A stretch of 8,165 nucleotides of DNA, from contig CAZNZD010000071.1 of NCBI GenBank assembly GCA_964577435.1, positions 1 to 8,165 of the forward strand, given 5' to 3'. Shown here piece by piece: positions 1-7,994 of the stretch (position 1 is the first letter of the stretch; each line of letters opens with the position of its first letter). The notes under the pieces are model-generated. The model was not told the DNA's origin. It ran no database searches and saw nothing but the letters and a program-made list of their open reading frames with translations. The stretch is from MWDF01 sp964577435 (GTDB taxonomy: Bacteria; Bacillota; DTU025; MWDF01). The position numbers were made by a program, and so were the translations under genes.

Positions 1-1368
1 GGCGGGCATGTACTTCGAGATGTATTCCTCGCGGACCCTCTTGAGCTCGCCCTTCGGGAGCATCGACAGGAGCTCCCAGCCGAGGCTGAGGGTGTCGAAA
101 ACAGTGCGGTCCTCGTAAACGCCCTGTGCGACGTATCTGTGCTCGAACTCGTCGGCGAACTTCGCGAACACCCTGTCTGCCGGGGAGAGGGCTGCCTCGC
201 CCAGGATGACGGCAAGCTCCTTGGCCTCCTTGCCCCTGGCATAGGCGGCATAGAGCTGGTTAAGGGTGTCAGCGTGGTCCTCCCTCGTCTTCTCCTTGCC
301 GATGCCCTTGTCCTTGAGCCTCGAAAGGGACGGAAGCGTGTCCACGGGGGGATATATGCCCTTCCTGTGCAGTTCCCTCGAGAGGACTATCTGGCCCTCG
401 GTGATGTAGCCGGTGAGGTCGGGGATGGGGTGCGTCTTGTCGTCCTCAGGCATGGAAAGTATGGGTATCTGCGTTATGGACCCCTTGCGCCCCTTTATCC
501 TTCCCGCCCTCTCATATATCGTGGCAAGGTCGGTGTAGAGGTAGCCGGGATAACCGCGCCTTCCGGGGACTTCCTTCCTTGCGGCGGAGATCTCGCGGAG
601 GGCCTCGCAGTAGTTGGTCATGTCGGTCATTATGACGAGCACGTGCATGTCCTTCTCGTAAGCCAGGTACTCTGCCGCAGTAAGTGCCATCCTGGGGGTG
701 GCTATCCTTTCGATGGCGGGGTCGTTGGCCAGATTGAGGAAGAGCACCGCCCTTTCGATGGCGCCGGTACGCTGGAAGTCCTTTATGAAGAAGTCGGCCT
801 CCTCGAAGGTGATGCCCATCGCTGCGAATACTACCGCGAAGTTCTCGCCTGAGCTAAGGACCTTCGCCTGCCTTGCGATCTGGGCCGCCATCTGGGAGTG
901 AGGAAGGCCCGAGCCCGAGAATATCGGGAGCTTCTGGCCGCGTACAAGCGTATTGAGCCCGTCGATGGTCGATATGCCGGTCTGTATAAACTCCGACGGA
1001 TAGTCCCTTGAATAAGGGTTCACAGGCAGGCCGTTTATGTCCATGCGCTTTTCGGGCATTATCTCGGGGTAGCTGTCGCGCGGCTTGCCCATTCCGGTAA
1101 ACACCCTGCCGAGCATGTCCTTAGACACGCCGAGCTCGATTCCGTGGCCTAGGAACCTTACTGTCGATGTGGTGAGGTCGATGCCTGACGATCCTTCGAA
1201 CAGCTGCACCAGGGCGTTGCTGCCGGACGCCTCAAGCACCCTCCCGCGGCGGGAGCTGCCGTCTGCCATCCTGATTTCGACCAGTTCGCCGTATTTGACG
1301 TTTTCGACCATCTCGACGAGCATGAGAGGCCCTGCTACCTCCCTAATGGTCCTGTACTCCTTAAGCAT
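1..1368 (-). CDS. atpB: V/A-type ATP synthase subunit B (regulatory, nucleotide-binding), 3' end cut by window edge
   Basis: Subunit B (NtpB/AhaB) alternates with A in the A3B3 head and forms the non-catalytic side of each nucleotide site. The reading frame is open from the ATG at 1368 to base 1, giving 456 residues with no stop. The family is about 460 residues, so only a few C-terminal residues are missing. Visible marks are the degenerate P-loop SGSGLPHS (151-158), which lacks the GKT lysine as expected for B; MTDMTNYCEALREIS (247-261); and VPGRRGYPGYLYTDLA (267-282), both hallmark blocks of B. The C-terminal part (ARGKEAKELAVILGEAALS at 377-395, then LGWELLSMLP at 429-438) resembles bacterial NtpB more than methanogen AhaB, from memory. 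GGTGA lies 5 bases before the ATG. The start overlaps the end of subunit A by 8 bp (ATGCTTAA), suggesting translational coupling. Identity is very secure. Confidence 0.96.
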   Translation of the reverse strand, partial: MLKEYRTIREVAGPLMLVEMVENVKYGELVEIRMADGSSRRGRVLEASGSNALVQLFEGSSGIDLTTSTVRFLGHGIELGVSKDMLGRVFTGMGKPRDSYPEIMPEKRMDINGLPVNPYSRDYPSEFIQTGISTIDGLNTLVRGQKLPIFSGSGLPHSQMAAQIARQAKVLSSGENFAVVFAAMGITFEEADFFIKDFQRTGAIERAVLFLNLANDPAIERIATPRMALTAAEYLAYEKDMHVLVIMTDMTNYCEALREISAARKEVPGRRGYPGYLYTDLATIYERAGRIKGRKGSITQIPILSMPEDDKTHPIPDLTGYITEGQIVLSRELHRKGIYPPVDTLPSLSRLKDKGIGKEKTREDHADTLNQLYAAYARGKEAKELAVILGEAALSPADRVFAKFADEFEHRYVAQGVYEDRTVFDTLSLGWELLSMLPKGELKRVREEYISKYMPA

Positions 1369-3148
1369 CCTGCTCACCAACCTCCGCCATCATGCGCGCC
1401 AGCTCGGCGGCCGCCTCTTCCTCGATGGCCTTAATCCTGTCAATGTCCTTCTCCTCGACGTACTTCATGCGGCCTATCCTCTCATGGATTCGCATGTCGA
1501 GCAGTTTCTCGAGCTCCAGGCCCGCTTCGGCGCCCTTCCTCATCTGCTTGTCGAGGGCAAGTATCGCTGAGAGCATGGCCTTCTGCTTTCCGAGGGAAGT
1601 GTACGTGTCTATCTCATGGAAGGCGTTCTGGTGCAGGTAGTCCTCCCTGATGGTCTTGGCGGTGTCAAGGGTGATCCTGTCCATGGCGCCTAACGAGTCT
1701 ACTCCGACGAGCCTTACTATCTCCGACAGCTCGGCCTCCTCCTGGAGTATCCTCATCGCTTCCTTCCTCATGTCTATGAAGTCCTTGCCTATGCTCTTCT
1801 CGAGGTATCCGGAAATCTGGTCCTCATACAGGGAGTAGCTGGTAAGCCAGCTTATCGCCGGGAAATGCCTGGCGTAGGCTAGGCTTGCCTCCAAGCTCCA
1901 GAAGACCTTCACTATCCTTAGCGTCGCCTGCGTTACCGGCTCCGAGAGGTCTCCGCCGGCGGGGCTCACTGCGCCTACGACAGTAAGGAAGCCTTCCCTG
2001 TCGCCTCCGCACATGCACTTGACCCTTCCGGCCCTCTCATAGAACTCGGCCGCACGGCTTCCCAGATATGCAGGATAGCCCTCCTCGCCGGGCATCTCCT
2101 CCAGCCTTCCCGACATCTCGCGTAGAGCTTCCGCCCAGCGGCTAGTGGAGTCCGCCATGAGAGCCACCGAGTAGCCCATGTCGCGGTAATACTCAGCTAT
2201 GGTGATTCCTGTATAGACCGACGATTCCCTCGCTGCGACGGGCATGTCGGAGGTATTGGCGATGAGCACTGTCCTCTTCATGAGGGACTCGCCGCTCTTC
2301 GGGTCCATGAGGTGAGGGAATTCCATAAGGACGTCCGTCATCTCGTTGCCGCGCTCGCCGCATCCGACGTATACGATAATATCAGCGTCAGCCCACTTGG
2401 CGAGCTGGTGCTGCACTACCGTCTTGCCGGAGCCGAACGGCCCTGGCACGCAGGCAGTCCCGCCCTTTGCCACCGGGAAGAAGGTGTCGATTACCCTCTG
2501 TCCGGAGATAAGCGGCTGGTCGGGCGAGAGCTTCTGCATTATGTTCCTGCCCTTCCTGACCGGCCAGCGCTGCATCATGCTGACGCAGTGCTCTTCCCCG
2601 TCGTCGGCCTTGATGGTCGCTATCCTCTCGGTGACGGTGAAGTCGCCGGATTCAATGGATGTCACGGTGCCGCCGATTCCGAACGGAACCATCACCCTGT
2701 GCTCGACTACCTTGGTCTCCTCGACAGTGCCGATGATGTCGCCCTGGACGACGCGGTCGCCGGGCTTCACGCATGCCGCGAAGCTCCACTTACGGTCGTG
2801 GTCCAGGCCGTGGGCTTCGACGCCCCGTTCGATCCTGTCGCCGACCTTCTCGTAGATCTTCTCCAGCGGGCGCTGGATGCCATCGTAGATGGAGCTGATG
2901 AGGCCAGGTCCGAGCTCGACAGAGAGTGGCTCGCCGGTGGAATAGACCGGCTCGCCGGGTCCAAGCCCGAAGGTCTCCTCGTAAACTTGTATCGAGGCCC
3001 TGTCCCCGCGCATCTCGATGATCTCGCCGATGAGCCTCTTGTCGGAGACCCTCACGACGTCGTACATCTTGGCTCCAGCCATGCCCTCGGCAACCACCAG
3101 AGGACCGCTAACCTTGATTATCCTTCCTACCAACATGTCAGTGCTCAC
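1361..3148 (-). CDS. atpA: V/A-type ATP synthase subunit A (catalytic)
   Basis: Subunit A (NtpA/AhaA) is the catalytic subunit: it hydrolyses or synthesises ATP at the A-B interfaces of the cytoplasmic head. It has 595 residues, close to the usual 580-595. In order it shows an N-terminal beta-barrel (about 5-75), the A-specific bulge region (about 115-190), the P-loop GPFGSGKT (236-243, Lys242), GCGERGNEM with the conserved catalytic Glu265, the Walker B stretch SVALMADSTSRWAEALRE (327-344) and EEMPGEEGYPAYLGSRAAEF (350-369). The C-terminal helical domain includes a SIREDYLQQNAF-like stretch typical of bacterial NtpA. There is no intein in the P-loop, where some archaeal homologues carry one. 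The start chosen is GTG at 3148, 8 bases after AAGGT, overlapping the stop of F by 4 bp (GTGA). An ATG four codons later is a less likely alternative. Confidence 0.97.
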   Translation of the reverse strand: MSTDMLVGRIIKVSGPLVVAEGMAGAKMYDVVRVSDKRLIGEIIEMRGDRASIQVYEETFGLGPGEPVYSTGEPLSVELGPGLISSIYDGIQRPLEKIYEKVGDRIERGVEAHGLDHDRKWSFAACVKPGDRVVQGDIIGTVEETKVVEHRVMVPFGIGGTVTSIESGDFTVTERIATIKADDGEEHCVSMMQRWPVRKGRNIMQKLSPDQPLISGQRVIDTFFPVAKGGTACVPGPFGSGKTVVQHQLAKWADADIIVYVGCGERGNEMTDVLMEFPHLMDPKSGESLMKRTVLIANTSDMPVAARESSVYTGITIAEYYRDMGYSVALMADSTSRWAEALREMSGRLEEMPGEEGYPAYLGSRAAEFYERAGRVKCMCGGDREGFLTVVGAVSPAGGDLSEPVTQATLRIVKVFWSLEASLAYARHFPAISWLTSYSLYEDQISGYLEKSIGKDFIDMRKEAMRILQEEAELSEIVRLVGVDSLGAMDRITLDTAKTIREDYLHQNAFHEIDTYTSLGKQKAMLSAILALDKQMRKGAEAGLELEKLLDMRIHERIGRMKYVEEKDIDRIKAIEEEAAAELARMMAEVGEQDA

Positions 3149-3477
3149 TGGCCAGTACCTTCTTTCCCGAAGAGTATATCGGCGCCCAGCGCCTTCTCAA
3201 CAGTGCGCCTCAGCTTAGCCAGGGCTGCACCGGCGTTTCCCTCGTTGTCCGGTATGGTTAGGACTATGGGAAGCGGTTTTTTCGCGTACGCCGAAATAGC
3301 GTCCAGCATGTCCTTCGCGATGCCTTCGGTGATGAAGATGACCGCATGCCCTCCGTCGGCCGCCTTCTTAAGAAGCGATGTCGCCTCAGTCGCGTCAGCC
3401 GCAGGCATTACAGTCACTCCCAATGCGGCGAAGCCCGCCGCCGAGGATGCCTCTCCGATAACCGCCATCTTATGCAT
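3145..3477 (-). CDS. atpF: V/A-type ATP synthase subunit F (central rotor)
   Basis: Subunit F (AhaF; called NtpG in E. hirae) binds subunit D in the central rotor axle and helps control activity. The 110-residue product has the family's small alpha/beta Rossmann-like pattern: an N-terminal strand MAVIGEASSAAGFAALGV (4-21), AVIFITEGIA (45-54) and LPIVLTIPDNEG (69-80), followed by a helical tail RRTVEKALGADILFG. Three in-frame starts exist: GTG at 3486, ATG at 3477 and ATG at 3468. The GTG sits only about 3 bases after the AGAGGT ribosome-binding site, which is too close. The ATG at 3477 is about 12 bases from it and overlaps the end of C by 8 bp (ATGCATAA), the same arrangement as the A/B junction, so it is preferred. 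Its position between C and A is the standard one for F. Function is secure; the exact start is not. Confidence 0.9.
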   Translation of the reverse strand: MHKMAVIGEASSAAGFAALGVTVMPAADATEATSLLKKAADGGHAVIFITEGIAKDMLDAISAYAKKPLPIVLTIPDNEGNAGAALAKLRRTVEKALGADILFGKEGTGQ

Positions 3478-4537
3478 TGCCGTCACACAACCTCTCGCGT
3501 ATGAAGCCCGAAGCCAGCGCCTTTGCCTTGCCGGCCAGTATGCGCCTTATTATCGATGCCTCGTACTGCCTCATGAGAAGGTATCCCATCACAGGCACGT
3601 ATCCTTCGGTGGAGATCCTCGACTGTCGGACCACCGAGTGCACAAGGAGGTTCGCCGACATCTCGAAGCTTCGGATGGACCCCTCCTTCTGCCAGCGCTC
3701 GAACGCGTCCATGAGGCTCCTCCAGTAGGGGCTTGACTCCAGCACGCGTCTCAGCCTCTCGTCGCCCTCCCTGGCGGCGTCTATAAGCCGTTCATGGGGT
3801 ATCGCCCCTCCGGGTACGAGCGAATCTGCTATGAAACGCAAGCCCTTGCCCGCATTAGTTGCCCTCATCACCAGCATGAAGTTGGTGGTGTCGGCCTTGA
3901 CGGCTATGAGCTCAAGCGCCCACGAAGCCGCTCTCCTGCCAGCCACCTTCTTAAGGTATGCGTAGGCTGCCACATCCACCGCGGCGTCTATCTCCAGCGG
4001 GTCCTGCCCCGCCCTTGTGTACCGCATGGCTGCCTCATAGGCGGCATCCTTAAGCGCCGCCATCAGCACATCAGCGTCAGTCGGCTTCCTATCCTCTCCG
4101 AAAGCGAGGTTATCCTTCCTTACCCCCTCTGAGGCCTGCGCCTCATGGGCGATCGCCCTCAGGTCTGCCTCTGCGGCAAAGCCAAGCAAGGGCGCAGTCA
4201 AAACCGGGGCCGGCTGGCCCTGGGCCTTAAGAAACGCCTCTTTGAGGAAGGCCTTCAGCTTCAGGAAATCATACTCGGCAAGGAACATGCCCGTGAAGTA
4301 CGGGTCCGGTGAGTAGCCGGATACGTCCTGGTATGCTTCCGATAGCGCAGAATCGAGCGCCGCCTCGAAGCCATCCCTTGTGAGCCTTCCTGCGTACTGC
4401 CCCTCGGCAAGGAACCTCAGCGCCTCGTCGAAGTCGGGCGCGTCGATCATCCTCTGGAAGCTGGAAGGCTCGATAAGGTGCGCCTCAAGGGACTTCACCC
4501 TGCCTACCGCATATTCATAGGATCCGATGTTGTCCAT
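3470..4537 (-). CDS. atpC: V/A-type ATP synthase subunit C (rotor socket linking axle to c ring)
   Basis: Subunit C (NtpC/AhaC, equivalent to eukaryotic subunit d) is a funnel-shaped, all-helical protein that couples the D-F axle to the membrane K ring. The product has 355 residues, within the family range of roughly 330-360, is predominantly helical in composition and has no membrane segment. The N-terminus SYEYAVGRVKSLEAHLI (6-22), followed by FQRMIDAPDFDEALRFLAEG (27-46), matches the family pattern of an initial helix pair followed by an acidic, Leu-rich helix. ANLLVHSVVRQSRISTEGYVPVMGYLLMRQYEAS, near the C-terminus, is the second recognisable block (a Y/F-x-P-v-x-G-Y-L-x-x-R/K-x-x-E type motif). 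ATG 4537 lies 10 bases after the stop of E, with GGGTGG before it. This is one of the less conserved subunits, but motif and position agree. Confidence 0.92.
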   Translation of the reverse strand: MDNIGSYEYAVGRVKSLEAHLIEPSSFQRMIDAPDFDEALRFLAEGQYAGRLTRDGFEAALDSALSEAYQDVSGYSPDPYFTGMFLAEYDFLKLKAFLKEAFLKAQGQPAPVLTAPLLGFAAEADLRAIAHEAQASEGVRKDNLAFGEDRKPTDADVLMAALKDAAYEAAMRYTRAGQDPLEIDAAVDVAAYAYLKKVAGRRAASWALELIAVKADTTNFMLVMRATNAGKGLRFIADSLVPGGAIPHERLIDAAREGDERLRRVLESSPYWRSLMDAFERWQKEGSIRSFEMSANLLVHSVVRQSRISTEGYVPVMGYLLMRQYEASIIRRILAGKAKALASGFIRERLCDGNA

Positions 4538-4547
4538 CAGTCCACCC

Positions 4548-5162
4548 CTAACGGCTTTCTACTTCCGGGAAGAGCTGAGAAAGGATTATCGGTTCCAGCT
4601 CATCCTTGTGGTATTCGCATATGGAATCGAGGGAGCAGTCCACGGACACGTTCTCGCCCTCAAGGAGGATGCCGCCTTCGATGTCGGCGCAGTCTCCTGT
4701 AAGAATGAGCGTGGTGTCCTGGCCGCGAGCCTGAAGAGCCTCGTTTATGCCCTTGACGAAGGAGCAGTCGAAGATCTCCCTGTCCACTTCAGCCGGGTGC
4801 ACGTGGACCAGTCCGATCGGAGCCGCAGCGAGGACGAAGCCCCTAAGCATCGTCGCATAGTCCTTGTTGTTTAGGGAGTTAAGCTTCGAGGGCAGGTCGG
4901 CCATTATCTCTGCGACCCGCTTGCCCTTCTCTGCCAGGGCGGCGTTTCTTAGCGACAGGGACGCTTGCACGCCTGCGCGCCTTACGCTCTCCTTGCCGTC
5001 TGCCTCTGCCTTGGCCAGCGTAGCCTCGGTCTTCCTGGCGGCCTCAGCCGCGCCTTCCTCAGCCACCTTCCGGCAGTAGGCTTCGGCTTCGGCGATTATC
5101 TGCGACGCTTCGGCTTCTGCCTGCGCCATTATCTTCTTCACCAGCGGTGAGAGGTTTTCCAT
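4548..5162 (-). CDS. atpE: V/A-type ATP synthase subunit E (peripheral stalk)
   Basis: Subunit E (NtpE/AhaE) pairs with the small H/G-type subunit to form the peripheral stalk that holds the A3B3 head against rotation. It has 204 residues, typical of the family. Residues 1 to about 95 are an Ala/Glu/Lys-rich coiled coil (KIMAQAEAEASQIIAEAEAY at 10-29 shows the pattern). The rest is the globular head that contacts A/B, ending with the conserved GGILLEGENVSVDCSLDS (163-180) and ELEPIILSQLF (188-198). There are no membrane segments. ATG 5162 follows a GGAGG Shine-Dalgarno with a spacing of about 7 bases, 20 bases after the stop of K. It should not be confused with F-type AtpE (subunit c), which shares the symbol. 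Confidence 0.94.
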   Translation of the reverse strand: MENLSPLVKKIMAQAEAEASQIIAEAEAYCRKVAEEGAAEAARKTEATLAKAEADGKESVRRAGVQASLSLRNAALAEKGKRVAEIMADLPSKLNSLNNKDYATMLRGFVLAAAPIGLVHVHPAEVDREIFDCSFVKGINEALQARGQDTTLILTGDCADIEGGILLEGENVSVDCSLDSICEYHKDELEPIILSQLFPEVESR

Positions 5163-5182
5163 GGTTCGCCTCCGTCCTAGTA

Positions 5183-5656
5183 TTACAGCCTGAGGATGAG
5201 AAGAAGGCTTACGAGCAGCGAAAGGATGGCGTAGGTCTCGACCATCGCGGCGAAGAGGATGGCCTTGCCCATCTCGCCGGGCCTCTTTGCGATGATTCCG
5301 ACGCCGGAGGCTGCGACCTTTCCCTGGTAGAACGCTGAAACCATGCCTACAAGGCCGATGGGCATCGCGGCTGCGATGTACGCCCAGCCCTTAAGCGGGT
5401 CGATATCCACCGCGGCGCCTGATAGGAAGCCAGCCTGGAGCATGATCATAAGGCCTGCCAAAACTCCGTATATGCCCTGTGTGCCCGGGACGATCTGCAG
5501 AAGGAGGATCTGTCCGAACCTGTCTGGATCCTCTGAGACCACTCCGGCGCCGGCCTGTCCGACGAGGCCTACCCCGAAGGAAGAGCCGCACCCCGGGAGT
5601 CCGACTGCTATGGCGATTGCAACTAGCGTAAGAACCGAGCCTAGAGAGATGATCAT
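5183..5656 (-). CDS. atpK: V/A-type ATP synthase subunit K (duplicated c-ring proteolipid, probable Na+ site)
   Basis: Subunit K (NtpK/AhaK, 16-kDa proteolipid) forms the rotating membrane ring that carries the ion. The 157-residue product is a duplicated c subunit with four membrane helices (about 3-25, 48-75, 90-118, 128-155). The first hairpin has no carboxylate at the ion position: helix 2 reads VPGTQG (56-61). Helix 4 reads FAAMVETYAIL (135-145) with the ion-binding Glu140. Helix 3 carries YQGKVAASG (110-118). By recalled alignment to E. hirae NtpK, whose Na+ ligands are Leu61, Thr64, Gln65, Gln110 and Glu139, the equivalents here are Val56, Thr59, Gln60, Gln111 and Glu140. One carboxylate per four helices implies a V-type ring. 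Na+ specificity is inferred. ATG 5656 is 1 base after the stop of I, with AAGGAGG inside the end of I. Confidence 0.95.
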   Translation of the reverse strand: MIISLGSVLTLVAIAIAVGLPGCGSSFGVGLVGQAGAGVVSEDPDRFGQILLLQIVPGTQGIYGVLAGLMIMLQAGFLSGAAVDIDPLKGWAYIAAAMPIGLVGMVSAFYQGKVAASGVGIIAKRPGEMGKAILFAAMVETYAILSLLVSLLLILRL

Positions 5657-5657
5657 T

Positions 5658-7637
5658 TTACTTTGCCTCCTTGAAATCTATGTCTACATACTTGTTGAAC
5701 TTGCGGAACGGAGTGTACTTCGTGCCGCCGAAGTCGGCGAACTTGCCGAAGAACTCGACGTATTGGAGCCTTGAGGAATGTATGAACGCTCCGGTGATGT
5801 TTATAAAGAGGTTGAACATATGGCCGAAGACCAGCACCACAAAGAACAGCACATATCCGACATAAGGTATGTCCAGCATCATCTTGGCCATGTAGTTTAT
5901 CACCATGCCGATGACTATGCTCGTGAAGCCCAGGCCGAACAGCCTGCTGTAAGACACTATGTCCGACATGTAGGAGGTGATGTTGTAGAGGCTCACCACG
6001 CCGGAGCCGAGCTTGACGACCGGGTTCTTATGGTGCCTCCCCTGGGTGAGTATGAGCCCTGCCGCACCCGCCAGCGTCATCCACTTGCCTGCATCCTGGA
6101 AGCCGGGGCCGATGGCGCCCCCGCCGATGAGAAGGCCCGAACCCAGAAGGAGTATAACCCAGAAGCCCTGGTCGTATATCGCGGAAAGCCATTTCCCCTG
6201 GCGCAGGTTGTCCCACGCCTTGATCGCCATGCCGAAAAGTATCTGCACTATGCCCATGCCGAACGAGAAAGCAAGGAACATCATCGGGCCCTGAGTGCTC
6301 ATGGGGTCGAACCAGAGCGGTTTAAGGTACTTTATGAACAGGTCTCCGAAGTATCCTCCGAAGAGCACGCCCATCAGAATCGTCGCTATGCCTCCGACGA
6401 CAAGAAGCTGCAGGAGCTGGGTGCCCATGCCTGCGGTCTTGATCTTCCTTAGCATAAGCAGGCCCAGTCCCGTCATTATCAGTCCGTAGATGGCATCGCC
6501 CATGCATGTGCCGAAGTAAATGAAGAAGAACACCGCAAGAAGCGGCGTCGGATCTATTGTGCCCTGCCTCGGAAGCCCCATTATCCTGGTGACTGCCTCG
6601 AAAGGCGCGAATATGCCCTTATTGATGAGATCCACAGGGGCATCCTCGCCTTCCTCAGGCCCCCTCGACATCACTACAGCGGACGGGGCTTTAGCGGAAA
6701 GCTCCTTCTTGAGCCCTTCCAGGAGGTCCTTCCTTATCCAGCCGTCCACGGCGAATGCCCTGTCGGTGGCGAAGAACGAACCGGCCGTCTCATATCTGGA
6801 TTTCTCGTTGGAGAAGTGGTCATGAAGGCTGAATGCGGCGGGCCTCAGCTCACACAGCTTCACGGCCTCCTGCTTCGCCCTCTGCTCCTCGGACGCAAGC
6901 TCCGCCTTCCTCGCCTCCAGCCTCTTGATTTCAAGCGCCGGGGCAAGCCTGCTTTCGGGCATCGGAAGCGAATCCATGCCGGACTGCGCAAGGTATTGCG
7001 AAAGGGCCCCTGTATCCTGCTTCGCCACCGCGATTATCCCGTATGCCGCCTTCTCGTCCCTGGCTATCTCGCTATATGCGGCGTCGCCCTCGAAGCCCTT
7101 TATAAGCTCGTCGATCGCTCTGCCAGACCTTCCTGCAGGATAGGTCACTATCACGAATGAATGATGCTTCAGGTCCTTGAGCTCAAGGAAGGATACGTCG
7201 AGCGCTTTCCAGGGTTTGAGCGCCGCAATCTCGGCATCTATCGCCTTGGCCTCGTTGGATATGCCGTTAAGCCTCGTCTCGATGCCTCTCGCCTTCGAGG
7301 CTATCTCCTCTGCCTTGGCCTCGCCGCCTGCGACATGCCTCTCGTACTCGTCCTCGCCTATGCGATAATGCCAGCCGATGAAGGTATCGAGCATGCCTTT
7401 CTTTACCGGCTGCTGCTTGTCCATGAAGTCAAGGGCGGCCTTAAGGCCCATCGCAAGCTCCTCCGACCTCATGGCCTTGGCCTGCATATCGGTGACTTCC
7501 GAGAGCCTTCTTTGGGGCTCCTCCTCCACAGAGGCTTCTATCTGCACAGCGCCGTGTCGCTGCATGATCTCGGATATCCTGGATGAGTCCTCAGTAAGGC
7601 CTACTATGGCCACTCTGAGCATCTCAGCGATGGCCAT
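5658..7637 (-). CDS. atpI: V/A-type ATP synthase subunit I (membrane stator, a-subunit homologue)
   Basis: Subunit I (NtpI/AhaI, homologous to eukaryotic subunit a) provides the two ion half-channels beside the K ring and anchors the peripheral stalks. It has 659 residues, typical of the family. The cytoplasmic N-terminal half (about 1-345) is two alpha/beta lobes joined by coiled-coil arms (about 105-140 and 235-262). The C-terminal half has about seven to eight membrane helices, beginning near FFIYFGTCMGDAIYGLIM (371-388). The essential stator arginine is Arg565 in SYSRLFGLGF (562-571), equivalent to the arginine of the yeast Vph1 SYLRLWAL motif. The N-terminus MAIAEMLRVAIVG resembles the MAI..M start of bacterial NtpI. 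ATG 7637 overlaps the end of subunit H by 14 bp. An in-frame ATG five codons later has no better ribosome site. Confidence 0.96.
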   Translation of the reverse strand: MAIAEMLRVAIVGLTEDSSRISEIMQRHGAVQIEASVEEEPQRRLSEVTDMQAKAMRSEELAMGLKAALDFMDKQQPVKKGMLDTFIGWHYRIGEDEYERHVAGGEAKAEEIASKARGIETRLNGISNEAKAIDAEIAALKPWKALDVSFLELKDLKHHSFVIVTYPAGRSGRAIDELIKGFEGDAAYSEIARDEKAAYGIIAVAKQDTGALSQYLAQSGMDSLPMPESRLAPALEIKRLEARKAELASEEQRAKQEAVKLCELRPAAFSLHDHFSNEKSRYETAGSFFATDRAFAVDGWIRKDLLEGLKKELSAKAPSAVVMSRGPEEGEDAPVDLINKGIFAPFEAVTRIMGLPRQGTIDPTPLLAVFFFIYFGTCMGDAIYGLIMTGLGLLMLRKIKTAGMGTQLLQLLVVGGIATILMGVLFGGYFGDLFIKYLKPLWFDPMSTQGPMMFLAFSFGMGIVQILFGMAIKAWDNLRQGKWLSAIYDQGFWVILLLGSGLLIGGGAIGPGFQDAGKWMTLAGAAGLILTQGRHHKNPVVKLGSGVVSLYNITSYMSDIVSYSRLFGLGFTSIVIGMVINYMAKMMLDIPYVGYVLFFVVLVFGHMFNLFINITGAFIHSSRLQYVEFFGKFADFGGTKYTPFRKFNKYVDIDFKEAK

Positions 7638-7950
7638 TTCTTCTCACGATCCTCTCGACAGCCTTGTTGAGGGCTTTGCTGTGGTTGGATGCAGCGATTC
7701 TCTGAAGCCCGGCTGCCTGCTCGGCCGCCTTGACCTCTGCTTCCGCGGCGATTCTCGCGGCTTCCTCAGAATAAGCGGCGCTTACCTCCGCGGCCTTTGC
7801 GCCCGCTTCCTCCGCCGCCTTCCTGATAACTGCCTCTTTCTCGTCTTCGGCCTGCTTCCTCATCTCATTGGAGCGCCGCCTTGCGGAGGCCACCATCTGT
7901 TCTGCGTCAGACTCGGCCTTCTTAAGGACATCAAGGGCTTGCTTGAGCAA
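7624..7950 (-). CDS. ahaH: V/A-type ATP synthase subunit H (peripheral stalk coiled coil; NtpF/G-like)
   Basis: This small subunit (AhaH; NtpF in E. hirae; subunit G in the Thermus nomenclature) forms a heterodimeric coiled coil with E in the peripheral stalk. The 108-residue product is almost one continuous helix rich in Ala, Glu, Lys and Arg with heptad- or hendecad-like spacing (for example ESDAEQMVASARRRSNEMRK, 13-32) and no membrane segment. The start is TTG at 7950: a strong GGAGGT (7963-7958) lies 7 bases before it and the protein then begins MLKQALDVLKKAE, as in the family. A longer frame from another TTG at 7989 would add 13 residues, but it would translate through that Shine-Dalgarno and overlaps the promoter region, so it is rejected. 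It is the first gene of the operon and overlaps I by 14 bp. The family is identified by composition and position more than by sharp motifs. Confidence 0.88.
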   Translation of the reverse strand: MLKQALDVLKKAESDAEQMVASARRRSNEMRKQAEDEKEAVIRKAAEEAGAKAAEVSAAYSEEAARIAAEAEVKAAEQAAGLQRIAASNHSKALNKAVERIVRRNGHR

Positions 7951-7957
7951 ATCGCAC

Positions 7958-7963
7958 ACCTCC
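7958..7963 (-). promoter_or_regulatory. Ribosome-binding site of subunit H (decides a TTG start)
   Basis: GGAGGT on the minus strand, 7 bases before the TTG at 7950. It is the strongest Shine-Dalgarno of the operon and no ATG or GTG lies in frame at suitable spacing: the GTG that overlaps it is too close. It therefore fixes the start of subunit H at TTG. Confidence 0.75.
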
Positions 7964-7994
7964 AAAACTTCGTGCGCAAAGAACACCAAGGTAT

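Noticed and set aside
139..852. A 237-codon plus-strand open frame opposite subunit B
   Set aside because: It is the complement of the conserved B coding sequence; the predicted product is of low-complexity composition with no known motif.
2395..2470. Possible intein in subunit A at the P-loop, as in some archaeal homologues
   Set aside because: The coding sequence is uninterrupted through GPFGSGKT and the protein has normal length.
2312..3736. A 474-codon plus-strand open frame opposite subunits A, F and C
   Set aside because: It is antisense to three confidently identified genes. GC-rich coding DNA commonly leaves long open frames on the opposite strand, and the translation has no recognisable domain.
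5778..6452. A 224-codon plus-strand open frame opposite the membrane half of subunit I
   Set aside because: The His/Glu-rich translation is the expected reverse complement of codons for hydrophobic helices, not a real gene.
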